Shown here: one piece after another, positions 36,301-46,200 of the stretch
Layout of the letters: every line of letters begins with the position of its first letter
Position numbering within the stretch: position 1 is the stretch's first letter
Origin: Zygaena filipendulae
Lineage: Eukaryota; Arthropoda; Insecta; Lepidoptera; Zygaenidae
NCBI GenBank assembly: GCA_907165275.2
Contig: OU015663.1
Coordinates: 1,500,501 to 1,564,500, forward strand
Length of the DNA: 64,000 bases
Direction of reading: 5' to 3'
Notes under the pieces: model-generated
Told to the model about the DNA's origin: nothing
Database searches by the model: none
Seen by the model: only the letters and a program-made list of their open reading frames with translations
Position numbers and translations under genes: made by a program

Positions 36301-39300
36301 TATTTTTTATGTAACCAAAAAATAACGGAGATATATCAAGTCGAAATTTCACATGACGTCACGCCTCGCTACAGTTTGTTCGCACGTTATAGCGAGCTGT
36401 GATGTCACGAGTCCCCCACCCTAAACTTTAATGCGCTTTATCTATGCATATTTCCATTAGTTTAAAAAAGCAAAAAATACGTGTCTTTTATTTTTTTATT
36501 ATCTAACTGACGGACTAAATAGAATTTTGATTTTTTTACCCAGGAAACTAGCCTATTCCTCATTAGGTACTGCCGTGCGCGGGCGAGTCGATTCTCCGAC
36601 ACACACCCAGCAGCGACAGCGCACACCGATATCACCTCTAGGCTCGCCGCTGCATCGGCGCAGAGAGGCACGACGTCACTGCTTTTAGTAGCAAATTAGC
36701 AATACCATAGTATTCCTTGTGAGGCTATATACACTCGCCTGAATATAATGGGCATGTGGACTAATTTTTATTTTTTAGTCCGTCTTGTAGATTATTAAAA
36801 ATATTGGACACGTATTTTTTCTTTTTTTACGTAATCAAAAAATAACGGCGATATATTGAGTTGAAATTTCGCGTGACGTCACTATTCTGACAGTTTGTAC
36901 GGCGGTTTTAGCGGTTAGTGACGTCACGACCCCCTCACCCTAAACTTTAATGCGCTTTATCTCTGTATATTTTAATTTATTTAAAAAAGCAAAAAATACG
37001 TGTTTATTGTTTTTTTTATTTTATAACTGACGGACTAATTAGAATTTTGATTTTCAAAAGTGTTCCACATCCCCATTATATTGTTATGTTTTGTTTCAGT
37101 ACCCATCCTGGTGGCGATCAACAAAATCGACAAGCCAGGTGTGAACATTGTAGGTAGGCCGATATTGTACATCTTGTATAAATCTCAGGTCCATTTTTTT
37201 AATGATTATTTTGTTATTCTTTGATTTACTAAACTAGGTCACTCAGCCGTTCCCAATGGTTTTACTTACGCTCATTTTGGGATTCCTTCGGGAGTTTTCG
37301 AGAGCATTTTTAGAGCATATATTTTTATTTAGTTTTAAAATGAAATTATTTTAGTATTGGTGACATACATGCACGCCAGATAGTGGTATGCATAATTATC
37401 ATTGCAAGTATCTAACAATGTACAAGAACGAAAAAGTTTTTATAAAGGTACTAGTATAGTATTATATTATCTGTGGTAAGGGTGATGTTTTTTCAATGAA
37501 TTTGTTTTCCTCATATTCTGAAAAACTACCGAACTTATTTTTACGCCTATCTTGTTTGTTATAACATATACTTTCAGCCCTGTAAATATTTGTAGCTAAT
37601 TTTGGACCACCTTATACATATAACACGAACCCCATTTAAGTACTACGAGTGGTCACTGAGGAAGAGGGATTTAAATAAATTAAAAAAAAATTGGGTCACG
37701 TAGTGTAATATGGTTATGGGTAGGTTCCCTAAAGTGTAATGTGTACTCGCGTCGCGTCGCGTCCGGCAGGAGCGCACGCTGCGCTCGCTCGCGCAGCACG
37801 GCGTGGTGTGCGAGCAGCTAGGCGGCGACGTGCAGGCGGTGCGCGTGTCGGCGCTGCGCCGGCTGCACCTGGACGCGCTGGTGGAGGCGCTCACGCTGCA
37901 GGCGCAGCTGCTGGAGCTGCGCGCGCCGCGTGCCGGCCGCGTCGAGGGCGTCGTCGTCGAGGCGAAGCTCGACCCCAAGACCGGGTGAGACCCTGGACGG
38001 TTGGGGGGCAGGGGGGCTAGCTCTCGAACTGTGGTTTGTGCCGTCGGTGGCGGCAAAAACAATAGACAACATACGAAGTAGGCCACAGCTCGCGCCGCTG
38101 ATAGCTGTGGCCTACTTCGTATGTTGTCTACCATTTGTTTTTGCCGCCGCCGCCGCCGCCGCCGCCACCGCCACCGCACCCGTCGAGACTGTGGCCAAGG
38201 GGTAAGTCAGGCTATGGCTTCCGGTTGGTGATAAGTAATTTGATAAATTATTCCGGAGTTCCCGCGGGCGACGGGAATACCTGGATAAAAAGTACCCCAG
38301 GACCTTTTTCTCCTTAACACCGTGTATGCGTAATTTCATTTATAAGTCGGTTGAATAGGTAGTGAAAAAGGGATGAAAAAGTTACAAAGAAAATCACATT
38401 AGCATTTATAATATAAAGCTTAGAAATAATAATAATAAATAGTTACGTCCTATATAGGTATAATATATGACTTTGTATGGAATCAGATAATAAAAGTTAA
38501 TCAAAATAAAGTAAGATACCTATTACGAGTGGCATAATGCCATTGGATTCGTCTTCGTCTTCGTCAAACTATCTAACGGTAACAGTATTTCGAAGGTCTT
38601 CGGCGACGCCCCTGCATGCCTTCTGGTGTTGCAGATGTCTATGGGCGGCGGTAATCACTTACCATCAGGTACCACCTGCCTGTTCGCCCGTTTGACATTA
38701 AAAAAAAATGCACGAATAAAGTTAATTCGCACAATTAAATATGATCTGCATTTGTATTTTAAAAGTGATTTTTTTTTTCATTTATGTAATGGGATTTTCA
38801 AATCACAGTTAGCTATGACTAGCTATAAGTTGTAACTAGGAAAAATGCACATAAAATTGATGTTTTTTTTTCCTCATTACAGAATGGCCGTGCCAGTCTG
38901 ATGAGCTTTTGCCACAGAAAAGTCCGTTTATTTATAACTAGCTGTTTCCCGCGGTTTCACCCACGTTAATTTCGGAGATCCCGCGAGAATTTCTGGATAA
39001 AAGTACCCTATGTCGTTATCTGTATTCTGTACCCTTGAAAACGTGTAGTATTCAAAATTGAGTGCAGTTTCACCCGTGTTTAATTCCGGAGTTTCCGCGG
39101 GAATTACCCTACAGTATGTCCTTTTCTGTACCCCTGACAACGTGATGCAAAATTTCATGATGACCGGTTGAGCCATTAAGGCAGTAACAGAACGGACAGA
39201 CAGAGTTACTTTCGCATTTACAATATTAGTAAGGATCTGCAATGTGTACCTTTGTTAGCAAACAAGCGACGGTACTGGTGCAGCGCGGCACGCTGCGGCG

Positions 39301-42300
39301 CGGCTGCGTGCTGGTGGCCGGCCTCGGCTGGGCCAAGGTTCGTATAGTAAATACACATCATAATATTGTATGTGTTATACATATAGTCAGCTGTATACAA
39401 CGTGTTAATGAATGAATAACTGAAAACTAGAAAGCAGTTTGCTCAGAATCGACTAGCGAATCGATCGCACTATGTTTTTATATAGGTTATATTTTTTTCA
39501 TTTTTATTAGTCTATGTCTAAAATCCGAACCGGTAGGCGCGGGCGTAGCGCTTGGAATTTCGCAGATAGGTCACCTTCAAACTAATGTTGAATAACTTTT
39601 AATGTATAAATTGTTTGGACATAATATATATTTTAATCATATTATTGTTTATTTTTTTTAAGGGGGTGGGGTCAGGTTTTCAGTTAATTCATTAACACGA
39701 ATTAACACGTTGTATTTTAAACAAAATATTTACTCTGATCAGCCAAGTTTCATTTAAAAAAAAACACAGCCTCGTTCGTGTGTGATCTCAGCGTGTTTCA
39801 AAAGTATTATACGTATTATTTGACGACCCGATTGGCGCAATGGTCACCATGCCTGCCCGCTAATCAAGAGGTTCCGGGTTCGATTCCCGGTGGGGGTGGA
39901 CTTTGTGTGATGAACTCAGGGTTCTATTTTCCAGTCTGGGTGTGTATATATATATCTATAGTATAATATATATGTAATAATATGTAGTATATACCACGTT
40001 TGCTTGGTTTCCACGACACAAGCTTATAGCTTAGTGTGGGATCAAGTAGATCTGTGTGTTGTGAAGTGGATTATTATTATTATACAGTGTGAGTGTGTGT
40101 GTGTGTGTGTGTGTCTGTGCGGCAGGTGCGCGTGCTGCAGTCGGCGGAGGGGCGCGCGCTGCAGGAGGCGGGGCCCGCCGCGCCCGCCGCCGTGCTGGGC
40201 TGGCGCGAGCTGCCCGCCGCCGGGGACCTCGTGCTGGAGGTCGCCTCCGAGGTGAGCAGTCAGCAGTGGGCAGTGGGCAGTGACCACCGATACTGACTAT
40301 AATTGAATCATATAGAAGCAAATATAGCCATCTCCATACAGAGTGACTTTTGTAAAGTTCAATAAAACACATTTTCATGATTATATATCTATAGCTTTTT
40401 GAACAAAATCTATTGCACTATAACAGGGATGTTGATGATATTGTTTTTGGAATGAATACTTTAAAAAAAAATTTAGAATTTCACGTAGATCCTAAAGTTA
40501 TCAACAGGTCCATTTGAGAAAAAAGTGGATATTGCTATATTTGCTTCTATACGATTCATATATAAGATGTGGCAAAATTAACTGCAAATATTTACAGGGC
40601 TGAAAGTATACGTTATAACAAACAGGATGAGCAAAAAAAAATAAATTGTAAGCTGGGTAGTTTTTTTAGAATAGAAGGAAAATTTATTCATTGAAAAAAT
40701 ATTACAACTACATTCACAAGGTGCACAATACACGTGGCTCACTAATACGTATACACACACAGCGAGCGATGCATCAGCTGGTCACTCGATCGAGGTCATT
40801 GATCTTACGATACCGCCGCGCGGCGATGTGTGTGTAAAGCGATTGAGCGGCGAGTGCTTTCACAGGTTGTTTTCTTTTTGATCGATTTAATGTTTAAAAA
40901 AAAATACTATTTTCATTGCTATGGAGTGTCACCGGGCTGTTACTAGGCTACACGTTCCGAAACAGTAGTCGGTCTCGGGCTCACACCAGCCGTTCCGAAA
41001 TTCTCGTTGTGCCCGGTGTGGTGTGCCCTCGAGTGAGCCGTTCGGAAACATGCGTTGGTGAACACAGTAGTGTTTGGCCAATCCACCCGGTGCAGGCGCC
41101 GTGTGAAACGTCGTTCGGAAACATATCTCACCGGAGTGCACACGACATCCCCACTTCTTTTCCACCGAAACCACGAGATCACGCTGAGTGTTGAACTCTG
41201 TAGGATGCTGATGGTTAAAAATGGATTTTGTGGTGTTACAAGGTGCTGTATTGGACAATAATTTTCACAGTGACGGTTTTTTATGTGCTCAAGAAGATAC
41301 ATGACATTTTGAGCTGATTTCTTCGGTTTCCTCCAAGATCTCCGAGAAAGTTCTTGCAAGCTATAGTACCGTGGCTTGCAATTTCAAAACCTCACAACGA
41401 AGCATTTTAATAGACAATACATTGATCTAATTAATTGCGAAAGTCCATAAAAAAGAAGAAAGAATTGTATTATGTCTTTTGTGATTCTAGAAACGTGCCA
41501 ATGAAGTGATGAAATGGCGTCACAACCAGCGCATGAAGGAGAAGCAGACCTCCGACTTGGAGGCGATAGAAGCGAAAGAAGCGGAGCACAGGTTAGGTGC
41601 TTGCACTATTTCCCTAAACCACTGATTGAGCAAAAAATAATTTTGCGTTTAAGTACGTACAATGAAAGTAAAAACTTTAGTTCACGTTCTGTCAGTTTTT
41701 TTAGGTATAGCTGTCACCCAAGCGTAGATCTATATTCAAGAGGTCAGTGAATGGACATATGCATAGATAGGTATATAAATACATACGGTCTTTACATAGA
41801 CATTTTAAAATTAATTTCAGCCATTTTAGAGTTCGACTCGCACCGGTGATGGGTTGTTTTTCTAAACAATCTGTCAGTAATATGAGGCCACGAGAGCTGA
41901 AAAGAGCTGAGCGGCCTTAATAAATAATCAACTTACTCTTTCACACACAGATTTTGAATAAAGTTTTTAATGCAATAAACTATCGCCATCTCTGTTGGTC
42001 CGAAAAACATTTCGTTTCTTTGAAAAACTGATTTTTGACGACGATAGGGCCTAAGCAGTAACATCTTAACCCACAAATTAAGTAATTGATACAGAACGCT
42101 TTATTGAGAGTTACATAACGTTTTTTAAAATGTTAACTCAAAATGGGGCTATGATTTTAAAACACAATTTACTCAAAATTTCTCCAGTGTGGGTAACACA
42201 CTATCACTTATCTATGGCCATATAAAATATGTGCGTGTGTGTGTGTATGTGTGTAGAGCGGCGTACAAAGCGCAGCTGGCCCGCAAGCGCGCGCTGGGCC

Positions 42301-42851
42301 GCATGCGGCTGCGGCCGGACGGGCCGCGCCAGAAGATGATCCAGGAGGACCACCACCCCACGCTCAGCGTGCTGATCAAAGGTGCCGCTGCCCACATCGC
42401 CCACTTCGCACACAACATACATTTGTATAGAAATAAGTCAGTCTTTGAAACAAAAACGAACCCCGAAAAACACCACTCGCTTTGATCTTTGTTGTTTCCA
42501 TTAGGGAGTTCTAATCACATCGCCTATCATACATTTCAATAAAAATTAGTTGGAGTTGGTTACTCGAGACAACAAAAACGAGCTTAATCACGACTTTCGG
42601 ACTTTCCATTTGGGAGTGGATGGCATATTCCAGCTCCATCTTTAGACCCTGTGGTGGAAAGTACTCATGGCAACAAAACAAACAAGCTCAAATTCGACTT
42701 TCCCACCGTTTGTCAACAGCAAAACTAAATGCCTTCGACCCGGCTCCGTCGCGTCGTCAGATCAACTCGATGGTACCATAAATATTGCATTGTAACCAAA
42801 CTTACAATAAGTACTCATGCCAAGTTTCATCTCAATCCAATATAATAATAA

Positions 42852-42894
<43 letters not shown>

Positions 42895-45800
42895 AATTAT
42901 TATTATTATATATATATATATATATATCAATATCCAATACAATAATTATAATAATAATAATAAGCTTGTGTCGTGGATACCAAGCAAACGTGGTATATAC
43001 TACATAGAATTACTTATATACACACATCAAAAGTGTCTAGGGATTAAGAACATTTTTTGCTATAAAACGAAACTCAATTAATTTAAATCTAATTTAATCT
43101 TCTGGACTGGCCGTCTGCCTTATTTCCCATACCTAAATTAACAACTCATCCCCACATTTTAAATAAGTTAAGAAAAATTTAATTTTTTGTAATATGTGAG
43201 AAATTGAACCAATTCCAAGTCAACAATAAAATTGCAAAAAAAGGCAAAACAGGGGATTTTGAAACTTTTATTGAAATGACTAAACAAATTAATACTCTGT
43301 GTTCCTTCCATTGACACGAATCACACATCCGCAGCGATTTGGCATGTTTAAAATCAGTTCATCAAAATCACTTTGAGGAATGACCACCCACGTTCTTTGT
43401 AACAAGTCAAAAAGTTGTTGTGGGGTATTTACGGCGTCCATACTCGGCAGAGCTCTTCTTTGGAGTATATCCCATGCGCGCTCCAGTTATTTTTAAAAGT
43501 TTAAACAAAATTTTAATAAAATTCTTTATTTAAATGGTGAAATTCAATAATCCCAATCCCAATTTGCGGCAATTCTCTAAAATGTACTTGATCCCTAGAC
43601 ACTTTTGATGTGTGTATTATACTATAGATATAATATATATACACACCCAGACTGGAAAATGGAACCCTGTGTTCATCACACAAAGTCCACCCCCACCGGG
43701 AATCGAACCCGGAACCTCTTGATTAGCGGGCAGGCATGGTGACCATTGCTCCAATCGGGTCGTCAAAGCAAAGTGTTTGGAAAACGGTTTGATGGAAAGT
43801 GCAGACAACTTGGTGAACGTTGTAGGAACGGTTAGTTTTGATCGATAAATGACGAAGCCCGCGAAAAAACTCGCCGATATCTGTGACGGTGTAGTGTCGT
43901 GTGTGCGCAGGCGACGTGGACGGGTCGGTGGAGGCGCTCCTGGACATCCTGGAGACGTACGACGAGCACGAGCGCGTGCGGCTCGAGCTCGTGCACTTCG
44001 GCGTGGGGCCCGTCACGCCCGGCGACCTGGAGGTGCAGCCCGCTCACTGCTCATTGCTCACAACTAACTGCTCACCATTCGCAACTCTCTGCTCACCGCT
44101 CGCAACTTACTCCTCATTGCCCACAACTCACTGCTCAGCGCTCACAAGTCATTGTTCACCGTTCACTCCTCATTGCCCAGAAATCACTGCTCAGCGCTCA
44201 CAAGTCATTGTTCACCATTCACTCCTCATTGGCCACAACTCACTGCTCAGCTTTCACAAGTCATTGTTCACCATTCACTCCTCATTGCCCACAACTCACT
44301 GCTCAGCGCTCACAAGTCATTGTTAACCGTTCACTCCTCATTGACCATGATTCGATGCTCACCGCTCATCCCTCTTTACCGTTTGTTGCTCACTACTCAT
44401 TATTTACCGTTCACTGCTCATCGCTCACCGTTCACTTTTCACCACTACACTACTGAGATTTACAGTTTACACGGCTCTATTCTCGTCGCACGCCTAGTAT
44501 GGACCGTGTTAAATGCTTGCTTGTATGAAGCGACGCGGGTGTGGTGACTGCAACTGCGGATGTGGCGACAGTAACTGCGGGTGTGGTTACTGTAACTGCG
44601 GGTGTGGTTACTGTAACTGCGGGTGTGGTCACTGTAACTGCGGATGTGGCGACAGTAACTGCGGGTTTGGTTACTGTAACTGCGGGTGTGGTTACTGTAA
44701 CTGCGGATGTGGTTATTTTAACTGCGCATGTGGCGACAGTAACTGCGGATGTGGTTACTGTGGATGTGGTTATTTTAACTGCGGGTGTGGCGACCGCAAC
44801 TGCCGATGTGGTTACTGTAACTGCGGGTGTGGCGACGGTAACTGCGGGTGTGGCGACCGCAATTGCGGATGTGGTTACTGTAACTGTGGATGTGGTTATT
44901 GTAACTGCGGATGTGGCGACGGTAACTGCGGGTGTGGTTACTGTAACTGTGGATGTAGTTATTGTAACTGCGGATGTGGCGACGGTAACTGCGGGTGTGG
45001 TTACTGTAACTGTGGATGTAGTTATTGTAACTGCGGATGTGGCGACGGTAACTGCGGGTGTGGTTACTGTAACTGTGGATGTAGTTATTGTAACTGCGGA
45101 TGTGGCGACGGTAACTGCGGGTGTGGCGACTGTAACTGTGGATGTAGTTATTGTAACTGCGGATGTGGCGACGGTAACTGCGGGTGTGGTTACTGTAACT
45201 GTGGATGTAGTTATTGTAACTGCGGATGTGGCGACGGTAACTGCGGGTGTGGTTACTGTAACTGTGGATGTAGTTATTGTAACTGCGGATGTGGCGACGG
45301 TAACTGCGGGTGTGGCGACTGTAACTGCGGGTGTGTGTGCGTAGATAGCAGAGGCGTTCGACGCGCTAGTGTACGCGTTCAACGTGGAGGTGCCGCCGGC
45401 GCTGGCGCGGGCGGCGCGCGAGCGGCGCGTGCTCGTCAAGCAGCACAACGTGCTCTACAAGCTGGTGGACGACGTCAAGCTCGAGCTCACCGCGCGCCTG
45501 CCCAAGCGGCAGGAGGAGGAGCTCGTCGGTCAGTGTGCCACTGTTATATTATTTTCATCCGCGTTAATTTCAGAGATCCCGCGAGAATTCCGCTATAAAA
45601 ATCTTTGAAATTTGAAAGTGAGACTTTTTTGACCGTTCTGTGCTCCATTTCCGGCAGGCGAAGCGAATGTGCTGCAGCAGTTCCTGGTGTCGGAGGGGCG
45701 GCGCAAGGTGCCGGTAGCCGGCTGCCGCTGCGTGCGCGGCGAGCTGGTGCGGGGCGCGCGCTACCGCCTGCTGCGCGCCGGGCAGCTCGTGCACGAGGGT

Positions 45801-46173
45801 GAGGGTCGGGGGGGAGCTGCAGCAGCCCCTGGGGGCGGAGCTGCAGCAGCCCCTGGGGGCGGAGCTGCAGCAGCCCCTGGGGGCGGAGGGGCGGAGCAAG
45901 GTGCCGGTGGCCGGCTGCCGCGTCTTGTCCTTTTTTACCGGCTTAATTTTCCAATTCAAAAATAGGCAAGTGTTGACTGACACCCACACGTAAATTCCAG
46001 GCCAGCTGGCGTCCATGAAGCACTTGAAGGAGGAAGTGAACACGGTGAAGCGGGACACGGAGTGCGGGCTGCGGTTCGCCGACCCCGGCGTGGAGGTGCG
46101 GCCGGGCGACACGATAGTGTGCTACAAGATGGTGGACGTGGGCGACGTCACCGGCTGGGACCCCGGCTTCTAG
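33307..46173 (+). CDS. MTIF2: Mitochondrial translation initiation factor IF-2, 16 exons, 714 aa
   Basis: Exons: 33307-33434, 33519-33580, 33744-33860, 33976-34139, 34215-34395, 34956-35132, 37100-37149, 37770-37984, 39259-39337, 40126-40251, 41491-41591, 42257-42381, 43911-44032, 45345-45528, 45658-45798, 46001-46173. All are GT/AG and phases close to a 714-residue frame (human 727). The GTPase places initiator fMet-tRNA on the mitochondrial small subunit. Motifs: G1 GHVDHGKTT at 183-191, switch-2 DTPGHAAF at 230, G4 NKID at 284-287, G5 SAL at 320. Then come domain II ([14 protein letters not shown]), the charged helical linker, domain III ([13 protein letters not shown]) and the C-terminal tRNA-binding domain ending GWDPGF. 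The basic N-terminus suits a mitochondrial presequence. A TTTTCTAG 19 bases before the ATG could mark a 5' UTR exon. AATAAA follows at 46195. Confidence 0.96.
35810..36068 (-). repeat. AGTCCGT-family MITE, inverted and diverged copy
   Basis: The core reads in reverse (CGTGACGTCATTAAC, then CAACTCAATGTTTTACGCCG, then GGACTAAAAAGTAGTCCACT). Intron 6 of mIF2. Confidence 0.5.
36226..36558. mobile_element. AGTCCGT-family MITE in mIF2 intron 6
   Basis: Ends GAATAGGCTAGTTTCC and GGAAACTAGCCTATTC are exact inverted repeats. The interior has AGTCCGTTTTGTAGATT ... AACTGACGGACTAA and two near-palindromic TGACGTCA sites. Confidence 0.85.
36747..37077. mobile_element. AGTCCGT-family MITE in mIF2 intron 6, second copy
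   Basis: Ends AATGGGCATGTGGACTA and GTTCCACATCCCCATT, flanked by ATAT on both sides. The right end lies 22 bases from the exon 7 acceptor at 37100, so the branch region of that intron is transposon-derived. Confidence 0.85.
38049..38148. repeat. Near-perfect hairpin in mIF2 intron 8
   Basis: Left arm 38049-38090 (starts GGCGGCAAAAACAA, ends GTAGGCCACAGCT) pairs with right arm 38103-38148 (AGCTGTGGCCTAC ... TTTTTGCCGCC) around a 12-base loop. The inner 28 pairs are perfect; a small bulge lies near CAATAGAC. A (GCC)n run follows directly. It begins 65 bases after the exon 8 donor. No other copy was noticed in the window. Confidence 0.85.
38250..38420 (-). mobile_element. Lep1-like element, mIF2 intron 8
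   Basis: Retains TTCCGGAGTTCCCGCGGGCG, GATAAAAAGTACCC and the tail ATTAGCATTTATAATATAAA. Confidence 0.5.
38560..38708 (+). mobile_element. Retroposon 3' tail fragment
   Basis: GCGGTAATCACTTACCATCA followed by GGTACCACCTGCC, TGTTCGCCCGTTTGAC and an A run resembles a common lepidopteran LINE 3' end. Family by recollection only. Confidence 0.45.
38937..39235 (-). mobile_element. Lep1-like double module, mIF2 intron 8
   Basis: ACTAGCTGTTTCCCGCGGTT opens the first module and a second GTTTCACCCGTGTTTAATTC follows at about 39067; it ends TTTCGCATTTACAATATTAG, about 20 bases before exon 9 begins at 39259. Confidence 0.6.
39393..39715. mobile_element. TACAACGTG-family MITE, mIF2 intron 9
   Basis: Left end GTATACAACGTGTTAATGAA; right end TTAATTCATTAACACGAATT followed by a repeated AACACGTTGTAT. 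Inner blocks AGCAGTTTGCTCAGAATCGA match the 12555 copy in inverted order. Confidence 0.75.
39822..40030 (+). mobile_element. tRNA-derived SINE, mIF2 intron 9
   Basis: A-box-like TTGGCGCAATGGTCACC and B box GGTTCGATTCC lie 34 bases apart as in a tRNA. A unique body (TGAACTCAGGGTTCTATTTT) and a TA-rich tail ending ACCACGTTTGCTTGGTTTCC follow. The same unit recurs in reverse at 42962-43770. Not a functional tRNA: the acceptor stem does not close. Confidence 0.8.
40086..40125 (+). promoter_or_regulatory. UG-rich 3' splice site of mIF2 exon 10
   Basis: The acceptor CAG at 40123-40125 is preceded by about 13 GT dinucleotides instead of a pyrimidine tract. Comparable UG-rich acceptors precede exons 6, 12, 13 and 14. 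Confidence 0.7.
40920..41200. repeat. Unclassified repeat with GTTCCGAAA/TTTCGGAAC blocks
   Basis: TATGGAGTGTCACCGGGCTG matches one end of the repeat at 14679/17803. The following 240 bases contain five short blocks like CGTTCGGAAACAT or GTTCCGAAA in both orientations. Intron 10 of mIF2. Confidence 0.45.
42066..42193. mobile_element. piggyBac-like MITE, mIF2 intron 11
   Basis: TTAACCCACAAATTAAG at the left and TCCAGTGTGGGTAACA at the right; one T of the right TTAA is lost. Shorter than the 6829 copy through internal deletion. Confidence 0.7.
42850..42935. repeat. (AT)n microsatellite
   Basis: Two TA runs separated by TCTAATTATTATTATTA, next to the tail of a reverse SINE. Confidence 0.85.
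43021..43614 (-). mobile_element. Tc1/mariner deletion derivative
   Basis: Inverted ends CACACATCAAAAGTGTCTAG (left) and CTAGACACTTTTGATGTGTG (right) extend inward through GGATTAAG/CTTGATCC and are flanked by TA at 43019-43020 and 43615-43616, the Tc1/mariner target duplication. It is 594 bp and keeps the 3' end of a transposase on the minus strand. Confidence 0.9.
43289..43486 (-). pseudogene. C-terminal fragment of a Tc1/mariner transposase
   Basis: Sixty-five codons to a TAA, including [19 protein letters not shown] and ending [11 protein letters not shown], which fits the conserved Tc1-type C-terminus (W-x-x-IP-x-x-x-x-x-x-LI-x-SMP-R-R ... GGNTRY). The catalytic DDE core is missing. A polyadenylation-like AATAAA follows. 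Confidence 0.8.
44036..44459 (+). repeat. Minisatellite array 1 of mIF2 intron 13 (about 60-bp units)
   Basis: Imperfect copies of a unit containing CACTGCTCAGCGCTCACAAG, TCATTGTTCACCGTTCACTC and CTCATTGCCCACAAC, themselves built from CTCAxTG-like sub-repeats. It begins 3 bases after the exon 13 donor. Confidence 0.9.
44533..45341 (+). repeat. Minisatellite array 2 of mIF2 intron 13 (21-bp units, 63-bp higher order)
   Basis: About 38 copies of a 21-bp unit like GGTTACTGTAACTGCGGGTG plus T, with GAC/TAC/TAT variants that in the right half settle into a regular 63-bp three-unit period. No stop codon occurs in several frames, so long artificial frames result. The array runs up to the exon 14 acceptor at 45343-45344. 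Confidence 0.95.
45820..45930 (+). repeat. Partial copy of mIF2 exon 15 plus 24-bp repeats in intron 15
   Basis: Three near-perfect copies of GCGGAGCTGCAGCAGCCCCT plus GGGG are followed by GGAGGGGCGGAGCAAGGTGC and CGGTGGCCGGCTGCCGCG. That tail matches exon 15 at about 45690-45732 (GAGGGGCGGCGCAAGGTGCC), and the repeat itself resembles GTGCTGCAGCAGTTCCTGG of the same exon. Confidence 0.85.
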
Positions 46174-46194
46174 CCGTCTAGACGCTAAGTAGAT

Positions 46195-46200
46195 AATAAA
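46195..46200 (+). terminator. mIF2 polyadenylation signal
   Basis: AATAAA 22 bases after the stop codon; no competing signal is closer. Confidence 0.7.

Larger units (their letters stand above)
42962..43770 (-). mobile_element. Reverse copy of the tRNA-derived SINE, split by a Tc1/mariner insertion
   Basis: The head with boxes lies at 43617-43770 (B box complement GGAATCGAACC, then CCATTGCTCCAATCGGGTCG). The tail (AAGCTTGTGTCGTGGATACC) lies at 42962-43018. Between them is a TA-flanked element. Intron 12 of mIF2. Confidence 0.8.

Noticed and set aside
37643..38179. Arg/Ser-rich frame antisense to mIF2 exon 8
   Set aside because: Shadow over a GC-rich exon and the adjacent GCC run.
39822..39900. 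tRNA gene with good A and B boxes
   Set aside because: A second copy with the same non-tRNA body exists at 43617-43770 in reverse, and the acceptor stem does not pair, so it is a SINE.
43899..44547. Long frames continuing mIF2 exon 13 into Ser/His/Cys-rich repeats
   Set aside because: Read-through of the donor at 44033 into minisatellite 1; the conserved protein continues at 45345.
44036..45341. CRISPR-like regular repeats
   Set aside because: Head-to-tail minisatellites with no unique spacers, inside a eukaryotic intron.
44513..45598. 361-codon cysteine-rich frame (CGYCNCG repeats), metallothionein-like, plus Thr/Val/Ala-rich frames on both strands
   Set aside because: They are translations of the 21-bp minisatellite inside mIF2 intron 13. 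Flanking exons use another frame or are cut off by the acceptor TAG. No signal, no splice support.
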